From NCBI GenBank assembly GCA_029204225.1, contig CM055095.1, forward strand, positions 39,302,141 to 39,366,140: a stretch of 64,000 bases of DNA, written 5' to 3'. Positions 38,596-50,030 of this stretch are shown here, piece by piece. The stretch's first letter is position 1. Each line of letters opens with the position of its first letter. The notes beneath the pieces were generated by a model. That model worked only from the letters and a program-made list of their open reading frames with translations. It did no database searches and was not told where the DNA came from. Made by a program: the position numbers and the translations under genes. This DNA comes from Diphasiastrum complanatum. Lineage: Eukaryota > Streptophyta > Lycopodiopsida > Lycopodiales > Lycopodiaceae.

Positions 38596-39320
38596 TGTCA
38601 CGAACTGGTTTGTTTCATTGTCGTGAATGATTTTGTTTCTTTTAATTTTCTTTTGTGCGGAAGCTCATAGGAACCTAGACACGCGACTACAGATCACATA
38701 ATAGATTTCACTCTAGAAATCAAGACAACGGAAGACAAGGAGTGCACAAAAATAGAGCAATCAAATTATCAGTTTAATTTTTAGAATGAGATGCTCAGTG
38801 TCTCGCTTGTTGGCAGCCTGATGCTCTGCTCTTTCGCTGTGTTCTGCTCGTTGGTAGACCTTCATGCACAGTTGTTTCGTTTTCTCTTATTTTTTTATAT
38901 CTCACTGTATCTTTTTTATTCAAAAAATTAGTTATATCTCCATTGCATGGAGTTTACACGATAGCTAAACAGAGAATTACAAGAGTAGTTAACGCTAATC
39001 AACCAATCAGTTACTCTCCATTGTTGCTACCCATTTCAGTTGGGCGTGAAGTTTAAGGTTCCACGTCCGTTGAGCTACCAGTTGGCAGCGCGAAAGATTT
39101 TCTTTCGTTTCTTCCGTTTTATTTCATGTCTTTGTCTTTTCTGGTCTTGGAGGCATGTTTGACTTTCGCAAATCATTCAGCCTTCGAATTTTCTTCGCTT
39201 CGTGTCATAGGGTTTTCAGGTCCATTGACTTTCGCAAATTGTTCGCCATTTGACCTTCGCTTCATTTTCACGTTGTGACAAAGTTGCAGGAGTTCACGAT
39301 TTTTGACACTCCCTCTTGAA
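38596..39320 (-). repeat. 3' LTR and polypurine tract of Copia-6, family g
   Basis: The LTR is 38596-39308 (713 bp); on the minus strand it begins TGTCAAAAATCGTG and ends CGTGACA, giving a TGTCA/TGACA terminal inverted repeat. The purine run TTCAAGAGGGAG (39309-39320 on the minus strand) sits just before it. Confidence 0.85.
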
Positions 39321-39399
39321 CCTTGTAGCTTTGCACGTTTAATCCAATCGTCTTTCTTTGTTTTGCGAAGAGTGGCTTCTCGAGCGGGTTTGAGAGCAA

Positions 39400-40940
39400 A
39401 TCTGCAATCATGTCTTCAGATTCTATGTACTAGACCTAGAGCTCTCCTTTTCAAGATCAAATCTCGAATGTGATGGTACTTCAGAGGTATGTGTTTTGTC
39501 TTTGAATGGAAGACAAGATTCTGGGATAGATAAATGGCACTCTGAGAGTCCATCATCATCGTGCATGGTCCTCCTTGTGGTATCCTGATTGCCTCTAGCA
39601 TAATCTATAACCACACTACCTTGTCCACCACCTTTGAAGCTACGACATATTCAGCTTCGCAAGAAGATTGAGCTACCAAGGTTTGCTTTTTGCATATCCA
39701 GCTGAGTGCGGCTCCGCACGCTATAGTACATCCTCTAGTTATGGACTTGCTATCATCTTTGCAACTCGCCCAGCTTGCATCACTGTAGTGGTGTAGCTCG
39801 AATCCTTTTCTTTCATTTTTAGCTCTATAGGTTAATCCCATATTCTGGGTACCCTTCAGATACTATAGGATTCATTTTGTCATTTGCTAATGTGCCATGC
39901 CAGGATTGGAAGAGAATTGGCTTAAGGCATAAACAGAGAAATCTAGACCGGGTCTGGTACAAATTGTAAGGTACATCAGACTACCGATTAGGTTTTGGTA
40001 GGGTATACTTGCCATCTTCTGTTCTTCTTCTTTTGTTTTTGGGCAATCTTGTTTCGTCAGCTTGGCACCAACTATCATTGGTGTGGCCTTTTCTTTGCAG
40101 TCTATCATGTGATACTGCTTGAGCACCTTTTTGGCATATTCAGATTGACTCAAGTGCATTTCGCCCTTTGTTCGATCTCTTCTGATCTCCAGCCTGAGGC
40201 ATTTTGTTGCTTCTCCTAGATCATAACTTTCAAAAATCTAACTCTTCGTGCCTTTGATCAGCATCAAAGAATTTCCTATCATCAGAGAATCATCCACGAA
40301 AATGTCAGCATCACATAATCTTTTCCTACTCTTTTTATGTAGAAATTACAGTCCGGTTGTGTTGGATTGAAGTCTAGAGACTTCAGAAGACTATCAAGCT
40401 TCTCATACCAAGCTCGTGATGCCTGTTTTAGACCATAGATGTATCTCTGCAACCAACAGACATATTGTCGATTGTCGGGGTCTTCAAATCCTTCAGGCTA
40501 CTTCATGAAGATTTCTTCCTCTAAATCTCCATGGAGAAAGGCTGTCTTCACATCAATCTAGTGAATTTCTAGATTGTACTATGTGGCGTATGCAAGGAGT
40601 AGTCGTATGCTTGTCATCTTGACCATTGGCGAATATGTGTCGAGATAATCAACACCATATCTTTGTGTGTAGCCCTTTGTGACAAGCCTTGTTTTGTAAC
40701 AGCCAACGGTGCCATCTGATTTCATTTTCTTCTTGTACACTCACTTGCAGTCGATGATTTTTCTGTTTTCTGGCAGTGGCACTAATGTCCATGCCTCGTT
40801 TTGCCTCATCGACTCGATCTCCTCTGACATTGCCTGCTTCCAGTATTCTCCCTCTGGACTCTAGACAACTTCTTGATATGTTGTTGGCTCTTCAGTAAAG
40901 CTGCAGTACTCAAATTGCATGTCTTCGCTCCACTGAAGAT
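39400..40940 (-). pseudogene. Ty1/Copia pol remnant (Copia-6): reverse transcriptase and RNase H
   Basis: Read on the minus strand from 40940, decayed reverse transcriptase shows [47 protein letters not shown] and LYG/IYGLKQASRAWYEKL. The catalytic box reads FVDD near 40295, with the aspartates kept. Then MHLSQSEYAKKVLKQYHMIDC and GSLMYLTICTRPGLDFSV (40159-39887), RNase H with HYSDASWASCKDD and SSCEAEYVVA (39841-39605), and the tail SQSAIYLSQN, HSKTKHIPLKYHHIRDLI (39601-39416). There are at least seven stops or shifts. The 5' side is cut at 40942 by the family-e LTR. It is inactive. Confidence 0.9.
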
Positions 40941-40941
40941 T

Positions 40942-41772
40942 TGTGAAAAATGCAAAAATAAGCTTGGTAGAGGCCAAAAATCCTGTATATAGATAAACAC
41001 ACATGTGTGGAGCCTGTTACCACGTGTGAAAATAGTGTACTTGTCATGTACCATAATCATATAGGTTGTACATATGATTTAATTCAAGTTCTAGTGGCTA
41101 AAAAGGCCAAAAACTAGTTTTCTAGATATATGACACATGGCATCAATCTATTGATTGCATGAGCCAAATATTTTGGCTAGGTGTCATATCCCATGTGTAG
41201 AGGACAACTCACACGTGTGGAATAAGCTGAAGTAGGCGAATTTTGAATTCTAGAAGGTTTCCAAGTAGATCTCCATATAGAAGGAAAATGACCAAAAGTG
41301 CTCAAAATAGAAGGTTTTGTCCAAGTGTCAGTTTTGCATGATGAATCATCATATGACAAAGCACCTTCACACATGTGGGATCAGAGGGATGATCGGTACC
41401 ACGAGCTCCCACTTATTGTATATATAGAGCCACATTTGGCCATAATCATTGTGAGACACCAATCTTGGTTTTGGAAGCAATTTTGAGTGATTCTCTCCAT
41501 TTGTCTACATTTGTTTTGATTGTTTTGAGGTTCTATCAATGTGTACTTGATTTTCAGGTTGGAGTCCGTACTCAGACAGTGTTTCACACGTGTGAAACCA
41601 TAAAGTACACTTACCTTCAATTAATGATTGTTCTTGTTAGGAATTTGTGTCTAGAATTGATCTAGATTGATCTTAATCTGAAGTAGATTGATAGATCAAG
41701 TAATCTGACAACCAATCCCTCTTGAGGATCAGATTAGGATCCACTCTTGGTCCTTTTTGTACTTTTTCCACA
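40942..41772 (+). repeat. Complete 5' LTR, family e, with CACACGTGTG-type palindromes
   Basis: 831 bp from TGTGAAAAATGC to TTTTTCCACA, followed at once by a primer-binding site. It shares its plan with the solo LTR at 48668-49368. Palindromes include CACACATGTGTG at 40998, CACACGTGTG at 41210 and TTTCACACGTGTGAAA at 41582-41597. Confidence 0.82.
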
Positions 41773-41785
41773 TGGTATCAGAGCC
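41773..41785 (+). other. Copia primer-binding site (initiator Met tRNA)
   Basis: TGGTATCAGAGCC follows directly on the family-e LTR end. Confidence 0.9.
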
Positions 41786-43666
41786 AAGTACAAGAGTTTT
41801 TGTTGAAATTGATAGGGTTAATCCAAATCAAGGCCAGAATTAGCAGTTTTTTGGAAACTAGTCAAATTTTGTGTAGCAAGTTGGATTTGATAGCTATCCT
41901 CAAAATTTTTGGTCCAAATCTTGTTGTGGGCTGTAGGAACCCTTTTCACACGTGTGAGGCCATATACCTCCAGTTTTGACCGAGAAATTTCAAAAATTTA
42001 TAGAATTTGACTCACATACCCAATTTGAGTGATTTTTGGTGCAAAATCAAGCATTTTCTATAGAGAATTTAATGCCTTGATTAGTTCTTGGATTAGATCA
42101 GCCAAGAAATTAAATTTGAAGCTTGAATTAGGTGCATTAATTGATTATCTCTTAATTTTTGAGTGCATGTTGAAGTTGAGAGAGATTTTGCTAAAAATCA
42201 TAGATTAAGGAGTGATATGCAAGGTGAGAGGTTGTAATCCATTGTACCATCACTCTAGATTTGTTCAAGAGTGATAGGGTCAAGTTTAGAAGCATCAATT
42301 TGCTAGAAAACATCATTGGATCTGTCCTCCAAGTGAAACCTTTGAGAGTTTCTAGTGCATATAGAGCATCTATGCAAATCTTTTGTAGAATTTGACATAG
42401 ATTGGCTTAAATTGAGAGTTTTAGAAAAGAGATTGAGATCCAAGTCACATTGTTCAACCCTACTAATTTGTTTGAGTGATTGTAAAGGTTTGAAAAGAGT
42501 CATTAAGGTGTCTATGGCAAATGTGTAGAGAGAGATCCAATTTTCTAAGAGTTCCTTCCTTTGTAGAAGGCAAGATCTAGAAGCTCATTTTGTGTTGTTA
42601 TTTGTGGAGAGTTTGTCTCTTCCCAGGTGATCAATTCTTTCTAAGTGGCATTAGCTCTTTGAAGCACAATATCTTAGTGAGAAAAATCACAACTTTTGAT
42701 TTTGAATTTCATTCCAAGTCTTAAGAGATAGAGTAATTGGTGAAATCCAATAGGGGTGATTGAATCAATTTATTGAGCAAAAATTGACATAGTATGTATG
42801 AAACTCAAATTAGTTCTATTCAACTTTCTTTGTGAGAGTGTGAGGGTCAATTTGAGATCCCATTGGATGTCTAGAATGAGGAGGAGTCCATATTTGAGTA
42901 TTCATGCATGGTTGAGATCTTTGTGAATCTCTAGTTGTCTAATTTTTTAAGCTTTGTGAAAAATTGGTGGTATAGTTTGTTGTCAAATCAAATCAAATTC
43001 CTTCTAAATCTCAAGTGTGAGATTATTTGGGTCAAGAGTGAGTCCAAAAGAAGTGATTAAGTTTGATTTTCATGTATTTGAAACAAAACCCATCTTCTAT
43101 TCAAGAATCTCAAGTGTTGAGAGAACTAGTCAAGTGAAAAGGAAAATCTAGGTGTCAAATCTTTTTCATATCCATTTCAACTTTCAAAAGAAAGAGTCAT
43201 TGGTATTTGATGAGTCCAATAGGAGATTGGATCTGATTTCTTTAGTGATTTGATTCAAAGATTGCGTGCTTTTGTCTTAGTGATCAAAGCAAAGTTTCCA
43301 AGTGACTAGTCATTACTGTGAAGATTGATTCTTAGGTTTGTGAGCTAGATCTTTTGTAGATCCTTCTAGATTGTTGAAGATGTTCAAATCTAGTCTCTTG
43401 AAAGTCACAAATTACATTTGTAGAATCATATCACAAGTTTTTATTCACATGGCATCAATCAAAATTATCTAAATTAATTGCACTTATTTGACTATACTAG
43501 TGTAACATCGAAATCTTACCATATAATGAGTTATATGATCTAAACCCCATGCACTTCAAACTGCATCCACAAATCCACTAGTTGTTTTTTGTATCATTTG
43601 TACATCAGTATTTAAAAATTTATCTTTTTTCAAGTATTTCACTATCTTGTCTAATTTTCTCCAAAC
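41786..43666 (+). other. Long leader-like stretch without recognised genes
   Basis: It starts as the leader of the family-e element. It is AT-rich, with many 'gagatccaa' and 'tctcaagtg' phrases but no frame over 100 codons and no known motif. A further TCACACGTGTGA lies at 41946. The boundary with the minus-strand gene at 43667 is not marked. Confidence 0.4.
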
Positions 43667-44176
43667 TTATACTTTGTGTAGACGAGTAGAACCTTCTTCT
43701 TTGAAATCTTGAGTTGCAGCTATTATCTCTTTCCAAATCGAGTATCGAATCTTGGATTGTTTGCCAGAATAATTTGATAAAAATCTACGAGCTTTGGATC
43801 CTCCAATGCTCGGCTTGCATGGAATATTTCTTGTTTTACTTGATAGCTTGTCATCTTTTTTAATTTTAACGTGGCCTTTTTGTAAGCTTGCTTTAGACAA
43901 TATATCCTCTAATCTGGAAATAACTTCCTTCGCAGATGCCTCTAGCTCTGAATTCCATGCAAACAAGATCTGAAAATATATTATTTTTTTTATTATACGC
44001 ACCTCTGCATGCAATGTACAGATATGAACATTCTGAAGAGGAATCGGTAGTACGGGTTTCCAATTAGAATCTTCTCGATCTCTTGATATTCCTGTACTCA
44101 TTGTCATGTCTTTTGTTGTCTTCATGTAGTACAAACATGGGTGTTTAGAGTTAGCACCATGGGATACATTGAACAT
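43667..44176 (-). pseudogene. C-terminal part of a decayed DUF7869-like gene
   Basis: An open frame of 169 codons on the minus strand reads MFNVSHGANSKHPCLYYMK, then WKPVLPIPLQNVHICTLHAEVRIIKK, FAWNSELEASAKEVISRLEDIL and a Lys/Arg-rich end. It lies 3' of the HTHDHID segment at 44391-44648 and in the same direction, so I take it as the following part of one gene. The LHAEVRI.EK text looks like real protein. I cannot assign a catalytic role. Confidence 0.5.
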
Positions 44177-44390
44177 ACATTGAACATACGAAAAATAATA
44201 AACCTACAAAAATATGCTTTTTTTGTATATCAAGAAGGTCAACAAAAAAAGTATGTTCAAAATGTCCCAAAAACCTACATAATTTTTTACTTTGTACTAA
44301 TTTTTTGATATGCTATGTATATAATATGTCTATTTCCATTGCAATTACCTATACATATAAGTTTTTTTAGTTTCTATTTAGAGAATATCT

Positions 44391-44648
44391 CTATTTTTTA
44401 ATATATTCAAATTTAGAAAAACAACAAAATAAAGGTATTTGATCTATATGATCATGAGTATGACCAACAAGTAGAAAATTGAGTTTGACCTTGTGGAATA
44501 TTTTTTTGGCTACAAGCATAAATAAGTATCCTAAAACCATTTGGTTTTTATTCTCTCTAGTTGTATTGTCCAAAGTGCATGACAACATAATGCTAGATCT
44601 TACATCAATTTCAAATGCGAAAGAAATATGAGAAGAATTGCAAACCAA
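44391..44648 (-). pseudogene. DUF7869-like segment (LDNTTRENKN...GHTHDHID)
   Basis: The minus strand reads LDNTTRENKNQMVLGYLFML, then VAKKIFHKVKLNFLLVGHTHDHIDQ. This resembles, from memory, the LDNT.RENKN and GHTHEDID signature of DUF7869-type proteins, large plant and invertebrate families that I suspect come from DNA transposons. The acidic and His-rich pattern is compatible with a metal-using nuclease, but that is inference. It stops soon after (44391), and its 5' side is cut near 44650 by a Copia fragment of opposite orientation. Confidence 0.55.
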
Positions 44649-44649
44649 A

Positions 44650-45655
44650 AATGAGACTTGATCTCGTAATCAAATCATGTTTTTGGAAGACCAATTGACT
44701 TACCTACAATGGGATGGCAAAGACCTGACCACATTCATACGAAAGATAAAGGATCTATTTATTTCTTTGCAGAATTCTGGCATGGAAAATGCAATCTCAA
44801 AGAAAAAACAGCTTAGCTATTATCTTCAAGCCCTACCCAAATCATTCAACACAACTCAAAATTTACTGGCGAAATATTCGACAATGACACTTCAAAAGGC
44901 AATAGATGGAGTCAAAGAGGAAGTAGAAGCCCGCGAATGCTATGATGATAATGGTGATTCCGAAAATGCTCTATTTACTCAGAAGAATAAATCATCAAAG
45001 AAGTCTAAGTTCAAGAGGGAGTCATCTAAGAAGAATGGAAATGAATCCAAGACAAATGATCAACAATCAAGAAAACAACAAAAAGTTCTAGTGATAGGAA
45101 GATTTGCAACAGATGCAAAAGATCAGGTCATACAGAAGACAAGTGTTGGTTAAATCCAAAAATTGATTGCATTCATTGTCATAAACGAGGTCATGCAGCA
45201 GTAGACTATTACCAAAATCCCAGGAACAAAAGGAACAAAATCGAAGCAAACCTTCAGATTCAAATTTTGTCGAAGACAAAGTAGAATGCTTCAAAGCAGC
45301 AGAAGACAAGACGATAAGAAATTCAGTAGCATATATTTGTGCTGATCTATGTTGTTCATCAAATTCAAAAATTCGAGAAGTAGTACTTGATTCAAGAGCC
45401 ACCTCACATTTTGTTTTCTTGAAACAAATTTTGTCTGAGTATAAGAAGACGAATTATTTGAGATTCATTATACTTGGGGACAGTTCTAAGCATGTAGTTG
45501 ATGGAATTGGTGTACTGTGGTTAGACACGAATCAGGGTGACAAGAAACTGGAGGAAGTTCTCTATGTTCCTACTCTTGATAAAGATCTTCTATCCGTAGC
45601 AAAGATAGTCGATACAGGAATATCAGTAACCTTCATAAGGGACAATGTCTTTATG
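44650..45655 (+). pseudogene. Ty1/Copia gag and protease fragment (Copia-7)
   Basis: The frame 44677-45153 gives Gag of the UBN2 type: FLEDQLTYLQWDG, TFIRKIKDLFISLQNSGM, LSYYLQALPKSFNTTQNLL, then a Lys/Ser-rich tail. A frameshift leads to a zinc knuckle CNRCKRSGHTEDKC and a second, broken one (CIHCHKRGHAAVDY). The protease (about 45380-45655) has LDSRATSHF where active enzymes have DSGATSH, then LEEVLYVPTLDKDLLSV. It lies inside a minus-strand gene, so it appears to be inserted there. There are no LTRs at its ends; it is a fragment. Confidence 0.85.
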
Positions 45656-45689
45656 TCCTTTGTAATATCTATCCTTTTTCAATAAGATC

Positions 45690-46290
45690 TAACCCTTCAA
45701 AATCATGTCCTGAATAGCCATCACATCTGCGTCAGTAAGGCCTTGGATGCATCTAAACATGGTAGTTGCAAGGGTGGACGTGTTTTCTGCCTAAGTCCTC
45801 TGATTTGTTTTACTTTCACAATCTATATTGTCTTTGGAAATAGGCTTGAATTCTCCCTTATTATTCATCAGTCGCCCCATAAGGTACATGTTCATTATGG
45901 TTATCCAACGTTGAAAAATATTTTCTTCACAAATTATCATGTGAATATCATATTTCAGATTCACCTTCTCCAAAGTGGAGGCTGTTGTTTTCTCAAAGTT
46001 CTGTTTTGCACAAAAAACAACAAACATTAAATTGGTGAATTAAATTGAAATTTGAAAAAAAAAAAAACGATTATGCCAATGACTACATGTTTTGAATATT
46101 TCCTACCTTCCAATTTTCATCTTGCATGGAGTGACCTCCGAGAGGCTTTGTAGGAGATCCATACTCCCATTGTTTTTAAGCTTGTTGGAAAGTCTCTTGG
46201 TAAGGAGACATTTTCATCACATTTCTTTGGAGCTCATTTAATTTGGATGATAGTTTCACAAGCTCCACCGTGTCCAAGCAGCATAAGATC
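45690..46290 (-). pseudogene. Middle exons of the decayed minus-strand gene
   Basis: The minus strand from about 46235 reads KLSSKLNELQRNVMKMSPYQ then TKPLGGHSMQDENWK, and ends at a donor GTAGGA (exon end 46107). After a 106-bp intron with acceptor GCAAAACAG, a second exon from 46000 reads NFEKTTASTLEKVNLKYDIHM, RWITIMNMYLMGRL, and on through one stop to TMFRCIQGLTDADVMAIQDMIL (stop at 45690). The coherent text on both sides of a proper intron supports a true multi-exon gene. It shows two or more stops. The family is not recognised. Confidence 0.5.
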
Positions 46291-46559
46291 CTTGATTGTC
46301 TTTTCCCATAATATTGTTTTAAGTATTCTAGACATTGAAGACTTGAAACTTTTGGCGGCCATAATAGAATGTTGTCCAGAAATGATAAATTATCTGCACA
46401 AGTACAAAGATAAATTAAACTTTAAAAATAATATATAGCATTTTCCGGAACAATTTTTCAATATATTTAAACGCAAACAAAACAATTCTTTTAGAAATAC
46501 AACCCTTGTTTTTTATTGCAACATGCCATTCTTAATAATACGTAGTACTTGTACTGATG

Positions 46560-47584
46560 CAGTAGATCTTCTTTCAGTTCTTCCTTCTATAGCATCCTTT
46601 GTGATATAGGATCGTATGGAATGAAATCTGCAACTGTAGCTACTGGGTAAGGATTTTGGATGAAATCTTCTATTAATCGTTTAACAAAATCCTTGTTCAA
46701 AGGTCTGTACACAAGCTTGCATGTGCATAATCACAAAGCGTAACGTCGATTAGGAAGGTCCGATTCTGCCCAAATGGATACCAGTCATTGTATTTACTCC
46801 ATGTCGCTTTACCAACACCCTTTGATGTTGTTATTAGCGAGGAACCAATTTTACTCTCCTCAATATCCATTGGCAACGTGAGCATTTCACCCACATTTTG
46901 AATGTGATCTCCAGAAACTTGTCTCTTCTCCTTATTTGTGATAGCCTTCTTCACTCTTGAAGTACTCCCTTCTTTTGCAGAGTTGTCCATTTGGCTTTTT
47001 TTCTTTTTGGAATTTTCTAGCTCTATATGACTCTTCAATTTCCTTTTATCCTTTGATTTTAAATCCTTGCGCAAATCTGAAGGCCTTTTTCTATTGAGAT
47101 TGCAGTTGTTGTTTGTGTCTTTTTGAAAGCCATCAATGATTTCTTGTATTGAGGTCAAATTAGCAGACTACAAATCTGCATAAGATGGCAACTCTCAACC
47201 CAATTTTTTCATTGATCCTTCTTCTCCGATCATACTAGGATTCATCTTGGAGGGATCAAAAGCATTGAATTGAAGTTCAAATTTTATAAATGCGCTCAAT
47301 GAAGCACTTTCAACTACTACCATGAAAGTGGGCACCGCTTCTTTGGACATGAATTCTTGCATATCAAGAACCACTCCTGCATTTCTCCACCCTTTTTCTT
47401 GGAGATTAATATGTAAAAAAATATCACCCCTTTCTCTATTAGGCCCATTTGTGTCAATGCACCACTTGTCTGTGTCTGAGGTTATGCAATGATCACAGTG
47501 AGCTTCAATATTTGGGGGCTCATAAGAGAACATTTCTTGAGTTTGGTTATTGTTGTGGTAGAGTTTTTCAATCATTGATTCCAT
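46560..47584 (-). pseudogene. 5' part of the decayed minus-strand gene
   Basis: One minus-strand frame from ATG 47584 to 46697 is broken only by two stops (near 47195 and 47175). It gives MESMIEKLYHNNNQTQEMF, CDHCITSDTDKWCID (three Cys and a His that could bind metal), INLQEKGWRNAGVVLDMQEFM, a Lys-rich nuclear-type region (KDLKSKDKRKLK, SKKKKSQ) and KYNDWYPFGQNRTFLIDVTL. A frameshift near 46715 leads into YRPLNKDFVKRLIEDFI and VATVADFIPYDP up to about 46590. It is probably the start of the same gene that holds the DUF7869-like segment. Confidence 0.5.
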
Positions 47585-47637
47585 CTGTTTAACATAAAGT
47601 AAACAATGTAAAATTTAATAAGAGCTCAGACATTAGT

Positions 47638-50030
47638 TCTTGTCGAACTTGGTTCATCAAGACTTAACATTTAGTTACTATACAAGACAATAAAAGAATA
47701 CAATTGGCATACTTGGTTTGTCATCTAGCAATTTCTTTGTTGAATATTATTTTCAAAAGTAATGAGCATCTATAATCTTGATAAAACTGACATCATCAAA
47801 GTCAAAATGATTTTTGATTTAAAAATAAATTTTGGTGAACTCAGTTCATCATTAAAACTTAGTTATTGAAATTAATTGCTTAAGTATTGATATCATTCAC
47901 ATTTTTGCCAAACTGAGTTCGTAAACTCCCATACAAATAAAAAACACATTACAAAAAACAAAATATAGTTTTTATACAATTAGTCTTGACGAACTTGGTT
48001 CATCAATTAGACTTGATTATGATGTTATCCTTTTCAAAATAATCTTGGTGGATTTGGTTTGTCAAATGAATGTGGTTATGATTTCATCGTTTGCATTCTA
48101 TTTGTCAAGCATTTGTAATGTTGACGAACTGAGTCAACTATCACTCATCATTGAAACATTGCCATTAAATATACATTAATATTAAAAACAGTTCACATGG
48201 GTACCACATAGATATATAGCATTTTACTGTAAACAATAATTAGTTAGTGTAATTGGTTATCAGAGTACCATACGGACTCAATTTGTGAATATGTTTTATG
48301 TACTTGGCAAAGCAAAAAAATAAAGACAACATAGCTATGGATGTTAGATGTGGGCACTTTCATTGAAAGCATTAGATGTTTGATTTCCATTCTATTCCTA
48401 CAACATTGGTATTGTTGACGAACTGAGTTCGTCGACTCTCGTGCAACAATAAAATCTTAAAGTAATTATAAATAATAATTAAACTTTCTATTTTTTTTTA
48501 TATATTATAATTCAACATCAAATGGCCCTTTCCACATAGATGTTGTTTAGCAGATTGTCATGAAAAATAGCCATCATAAGGCCCCTAGTACTAATCAATA
48601 ACGATAATTATATATTAATCACGTCAACACTTGCTGTCGAATTTGAAATAATCTTGGTGAACTTGGTTGTGAAAGTACTGTACTTTAGGACCATAAATGG
48701 ATCTACAAAAGATCCACAAGAGTGATTGGATGCTTGCTTAACAATCTATCAAAAAACTAGACACAAAAAAGTTGATCTAGATTGGCAATTTGACAAACAA
48801 CAAGCATTAACAATCAAAAGCATTGATAAACATTGAAATCCGAGCTCACACGTGTGTACTACAGGCTGTAGTATGGTCTTCAACCTGAGAAACAAGTAGA
48901 AATTGATTTGGTTTCATTTGGATCACAAAAACTCAATGTACATAGTGAACTAGCTTGAGATTGCCAATGAGCTCCAAAAATTTTCTATCTTCTCACTATG
49001 GAGAGAGGGAATACATAGCAAATTCGACTTCCTTCTTGAAGTTAGGTGGATTTCCAGCATGTAGTAAGGAAGTTAACTCACTCTCCTTGACCTAAAATGA
49101 AACCCTAGTCTATTTCCTAGAGTTATGCTTGGTAGGTAGCTAGTTGGTCAAATTTTCACCTTAAACTTAGGTGTAGGTCATATAAAGTAGGGATGACCAC
49201 CAAATAGACATGACCAACTCTCTTGACTTGACCTAACCTACATTAGGATGGGTTTCCCATGTAGCATCATGGCCTCACATGTGTGGGACCCACTTGTGTA
49301 CACAATTTACACTATTCTACATGGTTTTTGATCAAGCTAGATTTGCCAATATTTGGCAATTCTTCACATTGGTTTGTCAAGTGAACGTGGTTATGATTTC
49401 ATTGTTAGCATTTGATGTCACAGCTATTTTTAATGTTGACGAACCGAGTTCGTCAACTATCACTCACAATAAAAACGTTGCCATTAAATGTGATTCTTCA
49501 CGTGATTACAACATAACTTAATAGCGTTTTACTGTACACAATCATAAAAGTTTAGTGAAATTGGTAGTTAGAATTTTTTTAAGCTCACTTTTTTAATATC
49601 TGTTATGTACTTAGCAAAGCAAAAAAATAAATACAACATAATTATAATGACAGATGTGGAACTTTCATTGAAAGCAATTGATAATTTTTAATAAAATACA
49701 AAAACAATATTTTTTTTTCAAGACAACAATCTTGTTTTCAAGACACAGCTATAATTAAGTTTTCATTTCCATTCTCTTCCTACAACATTGGTTTTGTTGA
49801 CGAACTGAGTTCGTCAACTCTCATGCAAAAAAAAAATCTGAAGTAATCAAAAAACAATAATCAAGCTTTCTTATATACTTTCTTAAATATTATATTTCTT
49901 TTTCAAATTGGCCCTTCCACAACTATTAATTAGCAAATTGTCACGAAAAAAAATAGCCATCATTAAGGCCCTTAGTACATATAAATAACGCTAACTATAG
50001 AATTATTACGTCAACACTAGCATTATCAAG
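47638..50030. repeat. Palindrome-bearing non-coding region with a large direct duplication
   Basis: A motif built on GACGAACT and its reverse complement recurs at about 47638, 47833, 47905, 47984, 48120, 48414, 49435 and 49796. The best (49796-49818) is a perfect inverted repeat with 11-bp arms GTTGACGAACT around one base. In addition 48041-48644 and 48645-50030 are diverged direct copies of a 600-bp unit, the second interrupted by a solo LTR. Nothing here codes. It lies just upstream of the decayed minus-strand gene. Confidence 0.8.
48668..49368 (-). mobile_element. Solo LTR, family e, with target-site duplication TTGGT
   Basis: 701 bp; it starts TGTGAAAG and ends TTCTTCACA on the + strand, and is flanked by TTGGT at 48663-48667 and 49369-49373. 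On the minus strand its end matches the end of the 40942-41772 LTR. The related unit at about 48041-48075 shows the same flanks with no insert, confirming the edges. It holds CACACGTGTG at 48847. Confidence 0.9.

Noticed and set aside
43970-44002. A GT...AG intron in the CTLHAEVR frame
   Set aside because: It would be only 33 bp, too short for a plant intron, and the frame reads through it with protein-like text.
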